A stretch of DNA of 64,000 nucleotides from Serratia nevei (GTDB lineage: Bacteria > Pseudomonadota > Gammaproteobacteria > Enterobacterales > Enterobacteriaceae). The stretch spans positions 248,001 through 312,000 of the forward strand of contig NZ_JAMYWQ010000002.1 in NCBI RefSeq assembly GCF_024160145.1. Reading direction: 5' to 3'. A model generated the notes under the pieces. That model saw nothing but the letters and a program-made list of their open reading frames with translations. It made no database searches and was not told where the DNA came from. Shown here in pieces: positions 16,028 to 24,717 of this stretch; within the stretch, counting starts at the first letter, position 1, and every line of letters begins with the position of its first letter. Made by a program: the position numbers and the translations under genes.

Positions 16028-16978
16028 ATGGGTAATTACGCCAATCAATCTCACTGGCAGGACATTCAGCGATTCCTGCCGGAAAGCTTCCGGCTGCAGC
16101 CGGGAGAGGAACCGACGGAGGCGTGGTGGCCCTGGCGGCAGTATCGCATCCACCTGGATTGCTACCGCCGCCCCGAGGCGCCGGTGAAAGTGATCCTGTT
16201 TCATGGGGTTGGCACCAATGGCCGGCAGATGTCGACCATCCTGGGGGCGCCGCTGGCGCGCCGGGGGATAGAGACGATCGCCGTAGACATGCCGGGATAT
16301 GGCATGACGCAGACGGGCGGCCAGCGGCGGCGTGTGCGCTACGATGACTGGGTGCAGATCGGCAGCGATCTGATCGACGCGGAACGGGCGAAGGATGCGC
16401 GCCCCATCGTGCTGTACGGCCTGAGCGCCGGCGGGATGGAGACCTATCACGTGGCGGCGCTGAACCGGCAGGTGAAAGGGATTGTCGGCATGACGTTTCT
16501 CGATCAGCGTGAACAACAGGTGCGTGACGAGACGGCATTGAATCGGGTGATGAGCCGCCTGGGCATTCCGTTGGCGCGGCTGACGGCCGCTACGCCGCTG
16601 GCGGGCATGTCGATGCCGATGGCGTTGGCGAGCAAGATGCATGCGCTGGTCAATGACGAGGCGGCGCTTAAGGCGTGCCTGGCGGACAACACCTCGGCGG
16701 GAGCCTGGGTGACGATGCGCTTTTTGGCTTCGTACGCGGCGTATGCGCCTGCCATTGAACCGGAAGATTTCGACGTTTGCCCGATCCTGTTGACGCAGCC
16801 GGCGCAGGATCGCTGGACGCCGTTACACCTGAGCGAACTGTTCCTCCGGCGTATCCGGCGGGTGCCGGTGACCACCGTGATGCTCGAGAACGCCGGACAT
16901 TATCCCCTCGAACAACCGGGCCTCGATCGGATGGTGGACGCGGTATACCGTTTTTGCACCGCGGCGGCGGCGCAGTAG
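16028..16978 (+). CDS. alpha/beta hydrolase
   Basis: A 316-residue alpha/beta-fold hydrolase. The oxyanion-hole motif is FHGVGTNGRQ (about 58-66), the nucleophile elbow is GLSAGG with Ser133, and the catalytic His lies in NAGHYPLEQPG near the C terminus; the acid is probably in the segment TQPAQDRWTP. There is no signal peptide. The substrate is unknown; esterases, lipases and epoxide-opening relatives share this pattern. Divergence from a TetR gene suggests induction by its substrate or a related compound. Confidence 0.82.
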   Translation: MGNYANQSHWQDIQRFLPESFRLQPGEEPTEAWWPWRQYRIHLDCYRRPEAPVKVILFHGVGTNGRQMSTILGAPLARRGIETIAVDMPGYGMTQTGGQRRRVRYDDWVQIGSDLIDAERAKDARPIVLYGLSAGGMETYHVAALNRQVKGIVGMTFLDQREQQVRDETALNRVMSRLGIPLARLTAATPLAGMSMPMALASKMHALVNDEAALKACLADNTSAGAWVTMRFLASYAAYAPAIEPEDFDVCPILLTQPAQDRWTPLHLSELFLRRIRRVPVTTVMLENAGHYPLEQPGLDRMVDAVYRFCTAAAAQ

Positions 16979-17021
16979 GGCGACAGCGCGTTATCCGAAG
17001 ACACCGCCGTGGCCCCACCAG

Positions 17022-17046
17022 GTTATCCACAGTTTTGGTGGATAAC
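17022..17046. repeat. hairpin with DnaA-box-like arms
   Basis: GTTATCCAC-AGTTTTG-GTGGATAAC has perfect 9-bp arms. The left arm includes TTATCCACA, the consensus DnaA box. It lies 44 bases after the hydrolase stop, so a terminator role is also possible, although no T tract follows. Confidence 0.5.
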
Positions 17047-17178
17047 GTGTGTGCAAGGGGCGGTGAAACGCTTAGCAGGCGTAAAAAAAAATCGCTCAGA
17101 AAATTATTATATTACGCGGGAAAGCGCGATCCGCAGGGGGATAGGGGGTTGCACGCGTTCGCGTTTTGTTTATGCTTT

Positions 17179-17196
17179 ACTGTATAAATATACAGT
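17179..17196 (+). promoter_or_regulatory. LexA (SOS) box and promoter of umuDC
   Basis: ACTGTATAAATATACAGT contains CTGT-N8-ACAG, the LexA consensus. It overlaps a -10 TATACA (17189-17194) placed 17 bp after TTGTTT (17166-17171), so LexA would block the promoter. Confidence 0.9.
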
Positions 17197-17208
17197 TTGG
17201 TTATGGTT

Positions 17209-17637
17209 ATGCTGAGCAATTCAAGGTTGTATGCTTTTTCACCAGGTGAACCCCTGACGTTACCGCTGTTTGCCGAGCGCGTGGCCTGCGGCTTTCCTTC
17301 CCCGGCGCAGGACTATGTCGAAGGCCGGCTGGATATCGGCAAGCTGCTGGTACGGCACCCCAATGCCACCTATTTCGTGCGCGCCAGCGGCGAATCGATG
17401 ATCGACGGCAATATCCAGGATGGCGATCTGCTGATTGTCGACAGCGCTTTGACGCCGGAGCACGGCAATATCGTGATCGCTGCGGTGGACGGCGAATTTA
17501 CCGTCAAAAAACTGCAATGCCATCCCGACGTGCGGCTGCTGCCGATGAATCCCGCCTATGCGCCGATCGTGTTCGACGACGAGGCGCAGCTGGAGATCTT
17601 CGGCGTGGTGACGTTTATCGTCTACGCGGCGCGGTAA
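17209..17637 (+). CDS. umuD: UmuD, SOS mutagenesis protein (autocleaving)
   Basis: A LexA-like serine peptidase of 142 residues from ATG 17209; in-frame ATGs also occur at 17197 and 17203. The Cys-Gly cleavage bond is kept in [14 protein letters not shown] (Cys27-Gly28). The catalytic Ser63 is in ASGESMIDG and Lys100 in DGEFTVKKL. RecA filament triggers self-cleavage to UmuD', which with UmuC forms DNA polymerase V. The LexA box ends just before the first ATG, so the mRNA leader must be very short (inferred start near 17201), which makes the later ATG the likely start. umuC begins 2 bases after its stop. Confidence 0.93.
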   Translation: MLSNSRLYAFSPGEPLTLPLFAERVACGFPSPAQDYVEGRLDIGKLLVRHPNATYFVRASGESMIDGNIQDGDLLIVDSALTPEHGNIVIAAVDGEFTVKKLQCHPDVRLLPMNPAYAPIVFDDEAQLEIFGVVTFIVYAAR

Positions 17638-17639
17638 CC

Positions 17640-18956
17640 ATGTTCGCCCTGGTGGACGTCAACAGCTTCTACGCCTCCTGCGAGACCATTTTTCGGCCCG
17701 ATCTGTGCGGGCGGCCGGTGATCGTGCTGTCCAACAACGACGGCTGCGTGATCGCGCGCAGCGCCGAGGCGAAGGCGCTGGGCGTGCCGATGGGCGCGCC
17801 TTATTTCAAAATCAAAGAGGAGATGCGCCGCCGCAACGTCGCGGTGTTCTCCTCCAACTACGCGCTGTATGCCGATATGTCCCGCCGGGTGATGGACACG
17901 CTGGAGGAGATGGCGCCGGCGGTGGAGATCTACTCGCTGGACGAAGCCTTTCTGCGGCTGGACGGCGTGGCGCACTGCGAAGCGCTGGAGCCGTTCGGCC
18001 AGCGGGTGCGCGATCGCATCCGGCGCGAGCTGCATTTAACGGTCGGGGTCGGCATTGCGCCGAGTAAAACGCTGGCCAAACTGGCCAACTTCGCGGCCAA
18101 GAAATGGCGCGGCACTGGCGGCGTGGTGGATTTATCCGATCCGGCGCGCCAGCGCAAGCTGCTGGCGTTGATCCCGGTGGCAGAGGTGTGGGGCGTAGGC
18201 CGCCGCCTGACTCGCCAACTGCAGGCGATGGGCATTCACACCGCGCTGCAGCTGGCGGACTGCGATACCCGGCTGGCGCGTAAAACCTTCAGCGTGGTGC
18301 TGGAGCGCACGATACGCGAACTGCGCGGCGAATCGTGCCTGCGGTGGGAAGATGAGGCGGCCGCCAAAGAACAGATCATCTGCTCCCGCTCGTTCGGCCA
18401 GCGGCTGACGCACTACCCGCACATGCGTGAGGCGATCTGCAGCTACGCCGAACGCGCCGCCGAAAAGCTGCGGCAGGAAAAGCGCTATTGCCGCAATGTG
18501 TCGGTGTTTATCAAAACCAGCCCGCATTCGGCGGGCGAAGGATATTACAGCAATATGGGCACCGCCCGGCTGCAAACGCCGAGCAACGACAGCCGCGACA
18601 TTATCGCCATGGCGGTGCGTGCGCTGGAGAGCATCTGGCAGGAGGGGCGGCGTTACCTGAAGGGCGGCGTGGTGCTGGGGGATTTCAGCGCCGCCGCCAT
18701 GGCGCAGATCGATCTGTTCGACGACTGCCCGCCGCGCCGCAACAGCGAGCGGCTGATGGCGACCCTCGATCGCCTGAATCAGGAGGGGCGCGGGCGCGTC
18801 TGGTTCGCCGGGCAGGGGATCGTCAAGCCGTGGCAAATGAAGCGCGAAATGCTGTCGCCGGCTTACACCACCCGGCTGGCGGACATTCCGGTGGTGCGGC
18901 TGGGAGAACGGGCGCCGCGCGCCGCCGAGCCGAAGGAGGAAAAACGCCGCGGGTGA
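17640..18956 (+). CDS. umuC: UmuC, catalytic subunit of DNA polymerase V
   Basis: A 438-residue Y-family DNA polymerase; E. coli UmuC is 422. The palm opens MFALVDVNSFYASCE with the metal-binding Asp6. The second acidic pair is in EIYSLDEAFLRLDG. VGIAPSKTLAKLANFAAKK is the helix-hairpin region, and the little-finger domain follows from about residue 240. It copies past DNA lesions with UmuD' and RecA. It is translated with umuD, 2 bases apart, under the LexA box at 17179. The C-terminal 20 residues are a charged tail longer than in E. coli. Confidence 0.95.
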   Translation: MFALVDVNSFYASCETIFRPDLCGRPVIVLSNNDGCVIARSAEAKALGVPMGAPYFKIKEEMRRRNVAVFSSNYALYADMSRRVMDTLEEMAPAVEIYSLDEAFLRLDGVAHCEALEPFGQRVRDRIRRELHLTVGVGIAPSKTLAKLANFAAKKWRGTGGVVDLSDPARQRKLLALIPVAEVWGVGRRLTRQLQAMGIHTALQLADCDTRLARKTFSVVLERTIRELRGESCLRWEDEAAAKEQIICSRSFGQRLTHYPHMREAICSYAERAAEKLRQEKRYCRNVSVFIKTSPHSAGEGYYSNMGTARLQTPSNDSRDIIAMAVRALESIWQEGRRYLKGGVVLGDFSAAAMAQIDLFDDCPPRRNSERLMATLDRLNQEGRGRVWFAGQGIVKPWQMKREMLSPAYTTRLADIPVVRLGERAPRAAEPKEEKRRG

Positions 18957-18983
18957 CAACCGGCGGCGTGGGTAGACTGCGCG

Positions 18984-21659
18984 TTACTTCACCGCCGCCG
19001 GATCCGGCTTGTCGGGGGCGATGCCATACAGCACCATGGCGCGATTGACCTCGCTACGGGCGATATGGCCTTCATCAGCCAGCAGCTTCAGGGCGGCGAG
19101 CGCGATGAAATGGCGATTGACCTCAAAGAACTCACGCAGCGCCTCACGGGTGTCCGAGCGGCCAAAGCCGTCGGTGCCCAAGGCGATAAAGGTACGGTCG
19201 GGCAAGAACGGTTTGATCTGATCGCCGACGATCTTCATATAGTCCGTCGCCACTACCACCGGGCCGGGGTGTGGTGCCAGCAGGCTCTGGATATAAGGGA
19301 TTTTCGGCGGATCTTCCGGATGCAGCAGGTTCCAGCGTTCGGCCGCCATGCCGTTGCGGCGCAGTTCGCTCAGGCTGGTGGCGCTCCAGATATCGCTGGC
19401 GACGTCAAAGTCCGCGGCCAGCAGCTCCGCCGCCGCCAACGCCTCGCGCATGATGGCGCCGCTGGCGACCAGCTGAGCACGCGGGCGCTCTTTGTTTGCC
19501 GTGTCGCTCTGCTTGAGCAAATATGCGCCCCGGATAATGCCGTCCTCCACGCCTGCCGGCATCGGCGGCTGCGAGTAGCCCTCGTTGAGCAAGGTGATGT
19601 AGTAGTAAATATCCTCTTGCTCAACGAACATCCTGCGCATGCCGCTCTGGACGATCACTGCGAGTTCATAGGCATAGGTCGGATCGTAGGAAACGCAGCT
19701 GGGGATCACCGAAGACAGCACATGGCTGTGGCCGTCGTCATGCTGCAAGCCCTCGCCCATCAGGGTGGTTCTGCCGGAGGTGGCGCCGAGCAGGAAACCC
19801 TTGGTGCGCGCGTCGGCCGCCGCCCAAGCGAGATCGCCCACCCGCTGCAGCCCGAACATGGAGTAGAAGATATAGAACGGGATCGTCGCGACATCGTGGT
19901 TGCTGTAGGCGGTGCCGGCGGCGATCCAGGTCGATATCGCGCCGGATTCGTTGATGCCTTCCTGCAAAATCTGGCCGTCTTTGGCCTCTTTGTAGTAGCT
20001 GAGCTGCCCGGCGTCCTGCGGGGTATACAGCTGGCCGAGCCAGGAGTGAATGCCAATCTGGCGGAACAGGCCTTCCATGCCGAACGTGCGCGACTCGTCC
20101 GGCACGATGGGCACGATCAGTTTGCCGATGTTGGCGTCTTTGAGCAGCGTGCCGAGGATATTGACGAAGGCCATGGTGGTCGACATGTTGCGCTCGCCGC
20201 TGCCCTTCAGAAGGCTGTCGAAGCGCGATAACGTCGGTATCGCCAGCGGGGTGGATTGGCCGAAGCGGGCGGGGATATAGCCGCCCAGCGCACTGCGCGT
20301 CGCGGTGATGTACTTCGCCGCCGCGCTGCCTGGCTCGGGCTTCAGATAAGGGATCGCTTCGAGCTGGGCGTCGGAGATCGTCAGCCCTAAGCGATCGCGG
20401 AAGGCCTTCACCGCATCCTGACTCATTTTTTTCAGCTGGTGGTTGATGTTCTGTCCTTCACCGGCTTCCCCCATGCCGAACCCTTTGACGGTCTTGGCCA
20501 GCACCACCGTCGGCCTGCCCGTGGTTTGCATCGCCTGATGGTAGGCGGCATACACCTTTTGCGGATCGTGGCCGCCGCGGTGCAGCGCCCAGATCTCATC
20601 GTCGCTCATGTCGGTGACCAGCTCGAGCAATTCTGGGTACTTGCCGAAGAAATGCTCCCGCACATAGGCACCGCTTTGCGACTTGAAGGTCTGGTAGTCG
20701 CCGTCAACACATTCCATCATGCGCTGCATCAGCAGCCCGGAACGATCTTTTTGCAGCAGCGTGTCCCAGCCGCTGCCCCAGATCACTTTGATCACCTGCC
20801 AGCCGGCGGCTTTGAAGGTGCCTTCCAGCTCCTGAATGATCTTGCCGTTGCCGCGCACGGGGCCATCCAGCCGCTGCAGGTTGCAGTTCACGACGAAGAT
20901 CAGGTTATCGAGTTTTTCTCGTCCGCCCAGCGCAATCGCCGCCAGCGATTCCGGCTGATCCATCTCGCCGTCGCCGAGAAACGCCCACACCTTTCTTCCC
21001 TGGTGCGGTTTCAGCTCGCGGTATTCCAGATAGCGCATATAACGCGCCTGATAGGCGGCGGTCAGCGGCCCCAGCCCCATCGATACGGTAGGATACTGCC
21101 AGAATTCCGGCATCAGCCGCGGGTGCGGGTAGGAGGAGAGGCCGCGGCGCGCGGATTCGCGGCGAAAGTTGTCGAGCAGATCCTCGTCGATGCGGCCTTC
21201 CAGGTAGGCGCGGCCATAGATGCCGGGGGCGGAGTGGCCCTGGATATACACCATGTCGCCGGCGAAGTCGTCGGTGCGCCCGCGGAAGAAGTGCGTGAAT
21301 CCCACGTCATACAGTACGGCGGCGGATTGATAGGTGGCGATATGCCCGCCGACGTTGGAATGTTTTCCGGCGCGCAGCACCATCGCCATGGCATTCCAGC
21401 GCACAAACGCGTTGATGCTCGCTTCCGTCGCCAGATCGCCGGGGTACGCCGGTTGTTTCTCGGCGGGGATCGTATTCACGTAGGGCGTGGTGACCAGACT
21501 GAAGAAATCGCCATGCTTGCGCTGATCGGCTTCGGCCATTTTTTCCAGCAAGAAATGCGCGCGCTCACGGCCATCGACATCGGTGACGCCTTCAAATGCA
21601 GCAAGCCATTCAGCCGTCTCTTGTGGATCAAGGTCTGCTTTAACCGCGGGTTGGTTCAT
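18984..21659 (-). CDS. homodimeric pyruvate dehydrogenase E1-type protein (AceE paralogue)
   Basis: An 891-residue thiamine-diphosphate E1 of the AceE family (E. coli AceE is 887). Thiamine binding is shown by LGDGEMDQPESLAAIALGG with GDG at 229-231 and Asn260 in VVNCN. Active-site His106 (GGHIATY) and His142 (QGHSAPG) are present. Start 21659 is used; the longer frame to 21791 runs through palindromic operator DNA. No aceF, lpd or pdhR lies beside it, unlike the main pdh operon, so it is likely a second E1, perhaps for another 2-oxo acid. A divergent MarR gene and shared operators suggest ligand control. Confidence 0.85.
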   Translation of the reverse strand: MNQPAVKADLDPQETAEWLAAFEGVTDVDGRERAHFLLEKMAEADQRKHGDFFSLVTTPYVNTIPAEKQPAYPGDLATEASINAFVRWNAMAMVLRAGKHSNVGGHIATYQSAAVLYDVGFTHFFRGRTDDFAGDMVYIQGHSAPGIYGRAYLEGRIDEDLLDNFRRESARRGLSSYPHPRLMPEFWQYPTVSMGLGPLTAAYQARYMRYLEYRELKPHQGRKVWAFLGDGEMDQPESLAAIALGGREKLDNLIFVVNCNLQRLDGPVRGNGKIIQELEGTFKAAGWQVIKVIWGSGWDTLLQKDRSGLLMQRMMECVDGDYQTFKSQSGAYVREHFFGKYPELLELVTDMSDDEIWALHRGGHDPQKVYAAYHQAMQTTGRPTVVLAKTVKGFGMGEAGEGQNINHQLKKMSQDAVKAFRDRLGLTISDAQLEAIPYLKPEPGSAAAKYITATRSALGGYIPARFGQSTPLAIPTLSRFDSLLKGSGERNMSTTMAFVNILGTLLKDANIGKLIVPIVPDESRTFGMEGLFRQIGIHSWLGQLYTPQDAGQLSYYKEAKDGQILQEGINESGAISTWIAAGTAYSNHDVATIPFYIFYSMFGLQRVGDLAWAAADARTKGFLLGATSGRTTLMGEGLQHDDGHSHVLSSVIPSCVSYDPTYAYELAVIVQSGMRRMFVEQEDIYYYITLLNEGYSQPPMPAGVEDGIIRGAYLLKQSDTANKERPRAQLVASGAIMREALAAAELLAADFDVASDIWSATSLSELRRNGMAAERWNLLHPEDPPKIPYIQSLLAPHPGPVVVATDYMKIVGDQIKPFLPDRTFIALGTDGFGRSDTREALREFFEVNRHFIALAALKLLADEGHIARSEVNRAMVLYGIAPDKPDPAAVK

Positions 21660-21712
21660 AAAAGCTCCAAATAGACTTACCTGGTAAGGCGGTGAGTGAG
21701 AGGAGAATCTCA

Positions 21713-21786
21713 TGCATTGCAAATGCAAAAGTTGCAATTGCAACAATGGCGCATGCAACTCTATCCCTTTATAATTGCAATTGCAA
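21713..21786. promoter_or_regulatory. cluster of three TTGCAA-type palindromes, MarR operators
   Basis: Between the divergent E1 and MarR genes lie TGCATT-GCA-AATGCA (21713-21727), GTTGCAATTGCAAC (21731-21744, perfect) and TTGCAATTGCAA (21775-21786, perfect). The same core occurs again upstream of the half-length E1 gene. They are probable binding sites of the MarR protein. Confidence 0.75.
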
Positions 21787-21814
21787 CTCACTCCCTTTCG
21801 ACGAGACAGATGAC

Positions 21815-22252
21815 ATGACAGATAAACAACCCGACCTGTGGTTCTCCTTCGTGCGCGCGCATCGGGCGATTATCAGAAAGATAGAGGCGAAGTTGTCGGA
21901 AGCCGGCCTGCCGGTTTACGCCTGGTATGACGTGCTGTGGGGGCTGGAAAGCGGGGAAAACGGCACGCGCCGCATGCATGAGCTGGCGGACGTATTGGTG
22001 ATTGAGCGTTACAACCTGACCCGCCTGATGGATCGCCTGGAAAAAGAGCGGCTGGTCACGCGCTTTCGCTCCGATGACGATCGCCGGGCCTCTTTCGCCA
22101 CCATCACCGAGGAAGGCAAGGCCCTGCGGAAAAAGATGTGGGAGATCTACCGCACGGTGGTCAAAACCCACTTTCTCAGCCAGTTCAGCGAAGAAGAGAT
22201 CGCACGCTTCTCCGACGCGTTGGACAACGCCATGCAGTTGGCCAGAGAGTGA
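21815..22252 (+). CDS. MarR family transcriptional regulator
   Basis: A 145-residue MarR-type winged-helix protein. The recognition region is TRRMHELADVLVIERYNLTRLMDRLEKERLVTRFRSDDDRRASFATITEEGKALRKKM, with the family wing DxRR pattern. MarR proteins bind palindromes as dimers and let go when a small acid or aromatic ligand binds. The palindromes at 21713-21786 and 23351-23382 are candidate sites. Its stop touches the convergent stop of the half-length E1 gene with no gap, so the three genes form one compact module. Confidence 0.85.
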   Translation: MTDKQPDLWFSFVRAHRAIIRKIEAKLSEAGLPVYAWYDVLWGLESGENGTRRMHELADVLVIERYNLTRLMDRLEKERLVTRFRSDDDRRASFATITEEGKALRKKMWEIYRTVVKTHFLSQFSEEEIARFSDALDNAMQLARE

Positions 22253-23332
22253 TCAGGCATCGGGCGTGATGTGCAGCGCACGCAGCGCATCGGCGATCAG
22301 CGCCGAGGGGATTTTCTGCTCATCGGCCAGCAGCTTGAGGGCGCATAACGCAATCCATTCCGCCTGCGGGTAGTGGACTTCGCCGCGCACCCGTGAATCT
22401 GAGCCCACCGCGGCAAAGCGCGCGGGAATGAATCGCCTGAGCTGGTTGGCAATCAGGTGCGAGTAGTCGGTAACGGCGACGACGGGGGCATTCCCGGCGC
22501 CCAGGCACGTTTTCAGATGGCATTCGCCGCCGTTGTCCTGGCGCTGCATGGCGGCGAGTTCGGCGTCCTGCGCCAATCGCGTGTAGCTGGGGCAGCTCCA
22601 GATCTCAGACGCAATCCCCCAGTTTTTCAATACCTCGGCCGCCTGCTGAACGCGGGCGAGCGCTCGGCCAGCGCCGCACAGACGAGCCTGCAACGGCGAG
22701 TCTGCCGCCGCACAGACGCGATACATGCCCCTGAACGCCTGTTCTGCGGCAAACGGTTCCTCTGAGGCGAGGGCCTCTGTGTCTGCGTTGGTTGCGAGGT
22801 AAACCATCTTTCTCGCTCCCTCCAGATAGAGCGCGCGCAGGGCGTGATGGAGTATCGCGCCGGTTTCCCCGGCATTGGCCGGATCGAAAGGCAACCAGTC
22901 CGGCATGGCCGTGAGCTGAAGCGGGAACCAGGCCTGCACGCCTTTCGGCAAATCGGCACTGCCGGTATCCGCATCGCTGATGAAAATCCCCTTGCGATTG
23001 GTTTCCGGCTCAAGCCCGCGCAGCATGTCAACCGAAGGCGTGTTGACGAAGTAAAACAGCGGCTTCTCATAACGCCCGGATTGATGGCCAAACCAGAGTG
23101 GCCAGGCCGTGGCGTAGCAGGAGCTCGGCGGTTCGGCGTGCCTTCTGCCGTCGATTAACCAGATGTCGCCGCTGGCGTTAAGCTCGCCCAGGGTTTGCGC
23201 CGTCCAGGCGGTGGAAGAGGGGCACGAGACGCCAATTTGCTGATAGGCGGTGGCCATCTTGCGGATGCAGGTCTCGGCCAGCGTTAGGGTGTCGGCAGCG
23301 GCGGCGGGTATTTTTATCGGTTGAGACGACAT
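22253..23332 (-). CDS. half-length AceE-like protein lacking the thiamine domain
   Basis: A 359-residue protein that resembles only the second half of AceE. The clearest part is the C terminus: PVVAVTDYSHLIANQLRRFIPARFAAVGSDSRVRG...WIALCALKLLADEQKIP matches the last 100 residues of the full E1 at 18984-21659. The GDG-N thiamine motif and the active-site histidines of the first half are absent, so it cannot be an ordinary E1. Start 23332 follows AGAG; an upstream Met at 23338 is possible. It may partner the full E1 or be regulatory. TTGCAATTGCAA-like operators lie right before it. Confidence 0.65.
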   Translation of the reverse strand: MSSQPIKIPAAAADTLTLAETCIRKMATAYQQIGVSCPSSTAWTAQTLGELNASGDIWLIDGRRHAEPPSSCYATAWPLWFGHQSGRYEKPLFYFVNTPSVDMLRGLEPETNRKGIFISDADTGSADLPKGVQAWFPLQLTAMPDWLPFDPANAGETGAILHHALRALYLEGARKMVYLATNADTEALASEEPFAAEQAFRGMYRVCAAADSPLQARLCGAGRALARVQQAAEVLKNWGIASEIWSCPSYTRLAQDAELAAMQRQDNGGECHLKTCLGAGNAPVVAVTDYSHLIANQLRRFIPARFAAVGSDSRVRGEVHYPQAEWIALCALKLLADEQKIPSALIADALRALHITPDA

Positions 23333-23350
23333 GCACATCTCTCTTTTGAA

Positions 23351-23382
23351 TTGCAGGTGCAACGATTGTAATTGCAATTCAA
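23351..23382. promoter_or_regulatory. TTGCAA-type operators before the half-length E1 gene
   Basis: TTGCAGGTGCAA (23351-23362) and TTGTAATTGCAATTCAA (23366-23382) repeat the palindrome core seen at 21731 and 21775, pointing to control by the same MarR regulator. Confidence 0.65.
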
Positions 23383-23443
23383 TGCAGGTGCCAGTGGATT
23401 TCTTTGGGTAAGGTGCGCCGTAAGTGTGAGGCGGCGAAATATA

Positions 23444-23462
23444 AGGGGGAAAGCATCCCCCT
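23444..23462 (-). terminator. terminator of the LacI-MFS-SDR-RbsD/FucU operon
   Basis: On the minus strand AGGGGGA-TGCTT-TCCCCCT is followed by TATATTT, 7 bases after the stop at 23469. Confidence 0.7.
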
Positions 23463-23468
23463 GCTTTT

Positions 23469-23885
23469 TTACACCACCGGCGCCACCGTCAGCAGCAGGT
23501 TGGCGAAGCGGCGCTGTTCGCCGGAGGCGATCACCAGCAGCGTCCGATCCGATTTGACCGCGGCGTAAAACGCCTCGCGCGGCAGGTGTTCTACCGGGCA
23601 CTGTGCCGGCAGCAGCTGCCGGTATTCGGCTTCGATGGTGTTGGTGAAGTCCGGCGGGCAGGCCATCAGCGTGGCGCTTTCCACGTTGATGCAGGCCAGC
23701 AGCTTTTCCAGGATCGGCGGGGCGGCGAGCGTGCCGGGCGCCAGGTTCAGATAGACCACGGTGGCGTCTTTCGGCGCGTGCGTCATGCAGGCGTAGTTGC
23801 CGTCGGCGATCAGCACCTGGGTTTTGTGCCCGCATTGCGCCAGCGCGGCGAGCAGCGGCGGGTGGGTGATGGCGAATTTAATCAT
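23469..23885 (-). CDS. RbsD/FucU family sugar mutarotase
   Basis: A 138-residue protein of the RbsD/FucU family, which interconverts ring forms or anomers of free sugars such as ribose and fucose. The opening MIKFAITHPPLLAALAQCGHKTQVLIADGNY shows the conserved His and Asp region (GH...IADGN). The C-terminal region has FYAAVKS and ASGEQRRFANLLLTVAPV, as in FucU. ATG 23885 is chosen for the family-like start. It is the last gene of a sugar operon with an SDR enzyme and an MFS transporter, so it likely supplies the correct sugar form to the dehydrogenase. Confidence 0.8.
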   Translation of the reverse strand: MIKFAITHPPLLAALAQCGHKTQVLIADGNYACMTHAPKDATVVYLNLAPGTLAAPPILEKLLACINVESATLMACPPDFTNTIEAEYRQLLPAQCPVEHLPREAFYAAVKSDRTLLVIASGEQRRFANLLLTVAPVV

Positions 23886-23934
23886 AAGGCGATACCTGAA
23901 TGAGGGGGCGGCAGCCGCGCCGCCCGCAGCTGAA

Positions 23935-24696
23935 TTACATGCGGTAGATGCCGCCGTTGATGTCGAGGGTGGCGCCGGAGATAAAGCCGTCGTATTCCGC
24001 CGCCAGGAAGGCGATGGCGCGCGCCACGTCGTCCGGCGTGCCTGCACGGCCGAGCGGGATGGCGCGAACGGTTTCTTCCGCCGATGCCTGGGTGGTGTGG
24101 CGATTGTGGAAGCGGGTGCCGAGGATCAGGCCGGGCGCCACCGCGTTCACCCGGATGCCGTATTCACCCAGCTCCGCTGCCAGCGAGCGCGTCCAGGTGA
24201 GCACCGCACCCTTGGTGGCGGAATAAACCAGGGAGCCGGAGTGCCCGCCGGCGCGGCCGGCCTGCGAGGCCAGGTTGACGATGCTGGCGCCGTTTGCCGC
24301 CTTCAGGAACGGCAGCGCGCTCTGGGTCACGTTCAGCATGGTGGTCATGTTCACGTCGATCACGGTTTGCCAGAAGGTGCGGTCGATCTCGCCCAGCCAT
24401 TTGCGCCCGACGATGCCGCCGACGTTATTGACCAGAATGTCGATGCCGCCGAGAAACTCGGCGCCGGCCGAGACGCAGCGCTGCGTTTCGTCGGTATCGA
24501 TGAGATCGGCGTAGCCGTAAGCGGCCTTTTGCCCCAATGAATGGGCCAGTGCCACCAGCGCTTTGGGGCCGCTTTCGTCGCTGTGATAGTGAAAATAGAT
24601 GTCGCAACCGGCCTTGATCAGCCGCTCTGCGGTGGCGCGGCCGATGCCCTGTTCCGCCCCGGTGATAAAGACCTTTTTGCCCGCAAGATCGCCCAT
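23935..24696 (-). CDS. SDR family sugar/polyol-type oxidoreductase
   Basis: A 253-residue classical short-chain dehydrogenase. The dinucleotide site is FITGAEQGIGRATAE (about 10-24), NNVGG is the structural motif, and the catalytic set is Ser in NLASQAG with Tyr and Lys in YSATKGA. The end DGFISGATLDINGGIYRM is standard for the family. It uses NAD(P)H to act on a carbonyl or alcohol. With an RbsD/FucU mutarotase, an MFS permease and a LacI repressor in one operon, a monosaccharide or sugar acid is the likely substrate; the exact one is not visible. Confidence 0.85.
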   Translation of the reverse strand: MGDLAGKKVFITGAEQGIGRATAERLIKAGCDIYFHYHSDESGPKALVALAHSLGQKAAYGYADLIDTDETQRCVSAGAEFLGGIDILVNNVGGIVGRKWLGEIDRTFWQTVIDVNMTTMLNVTQSALPFLKAANGASIVNLASQAGRAGGHSGSLVYSATKGAVLTWTRSLAAELGEYGIRVNAVAPGLILGTRFHNRHTTQASAEETVRAIPLGRAGTPDDVARAIAFLAAEYDGFISGATLDINGGIYRM

Positions 24697-24717
24697 GATT
24701 GACTCCTTATTGGTTCG

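Noticed and set aside
17022-17046. Replication origin from the DnaA-box pair
   Set aside because: Only two boxes, no AT-rich unwinding element and no replication genes nearby.
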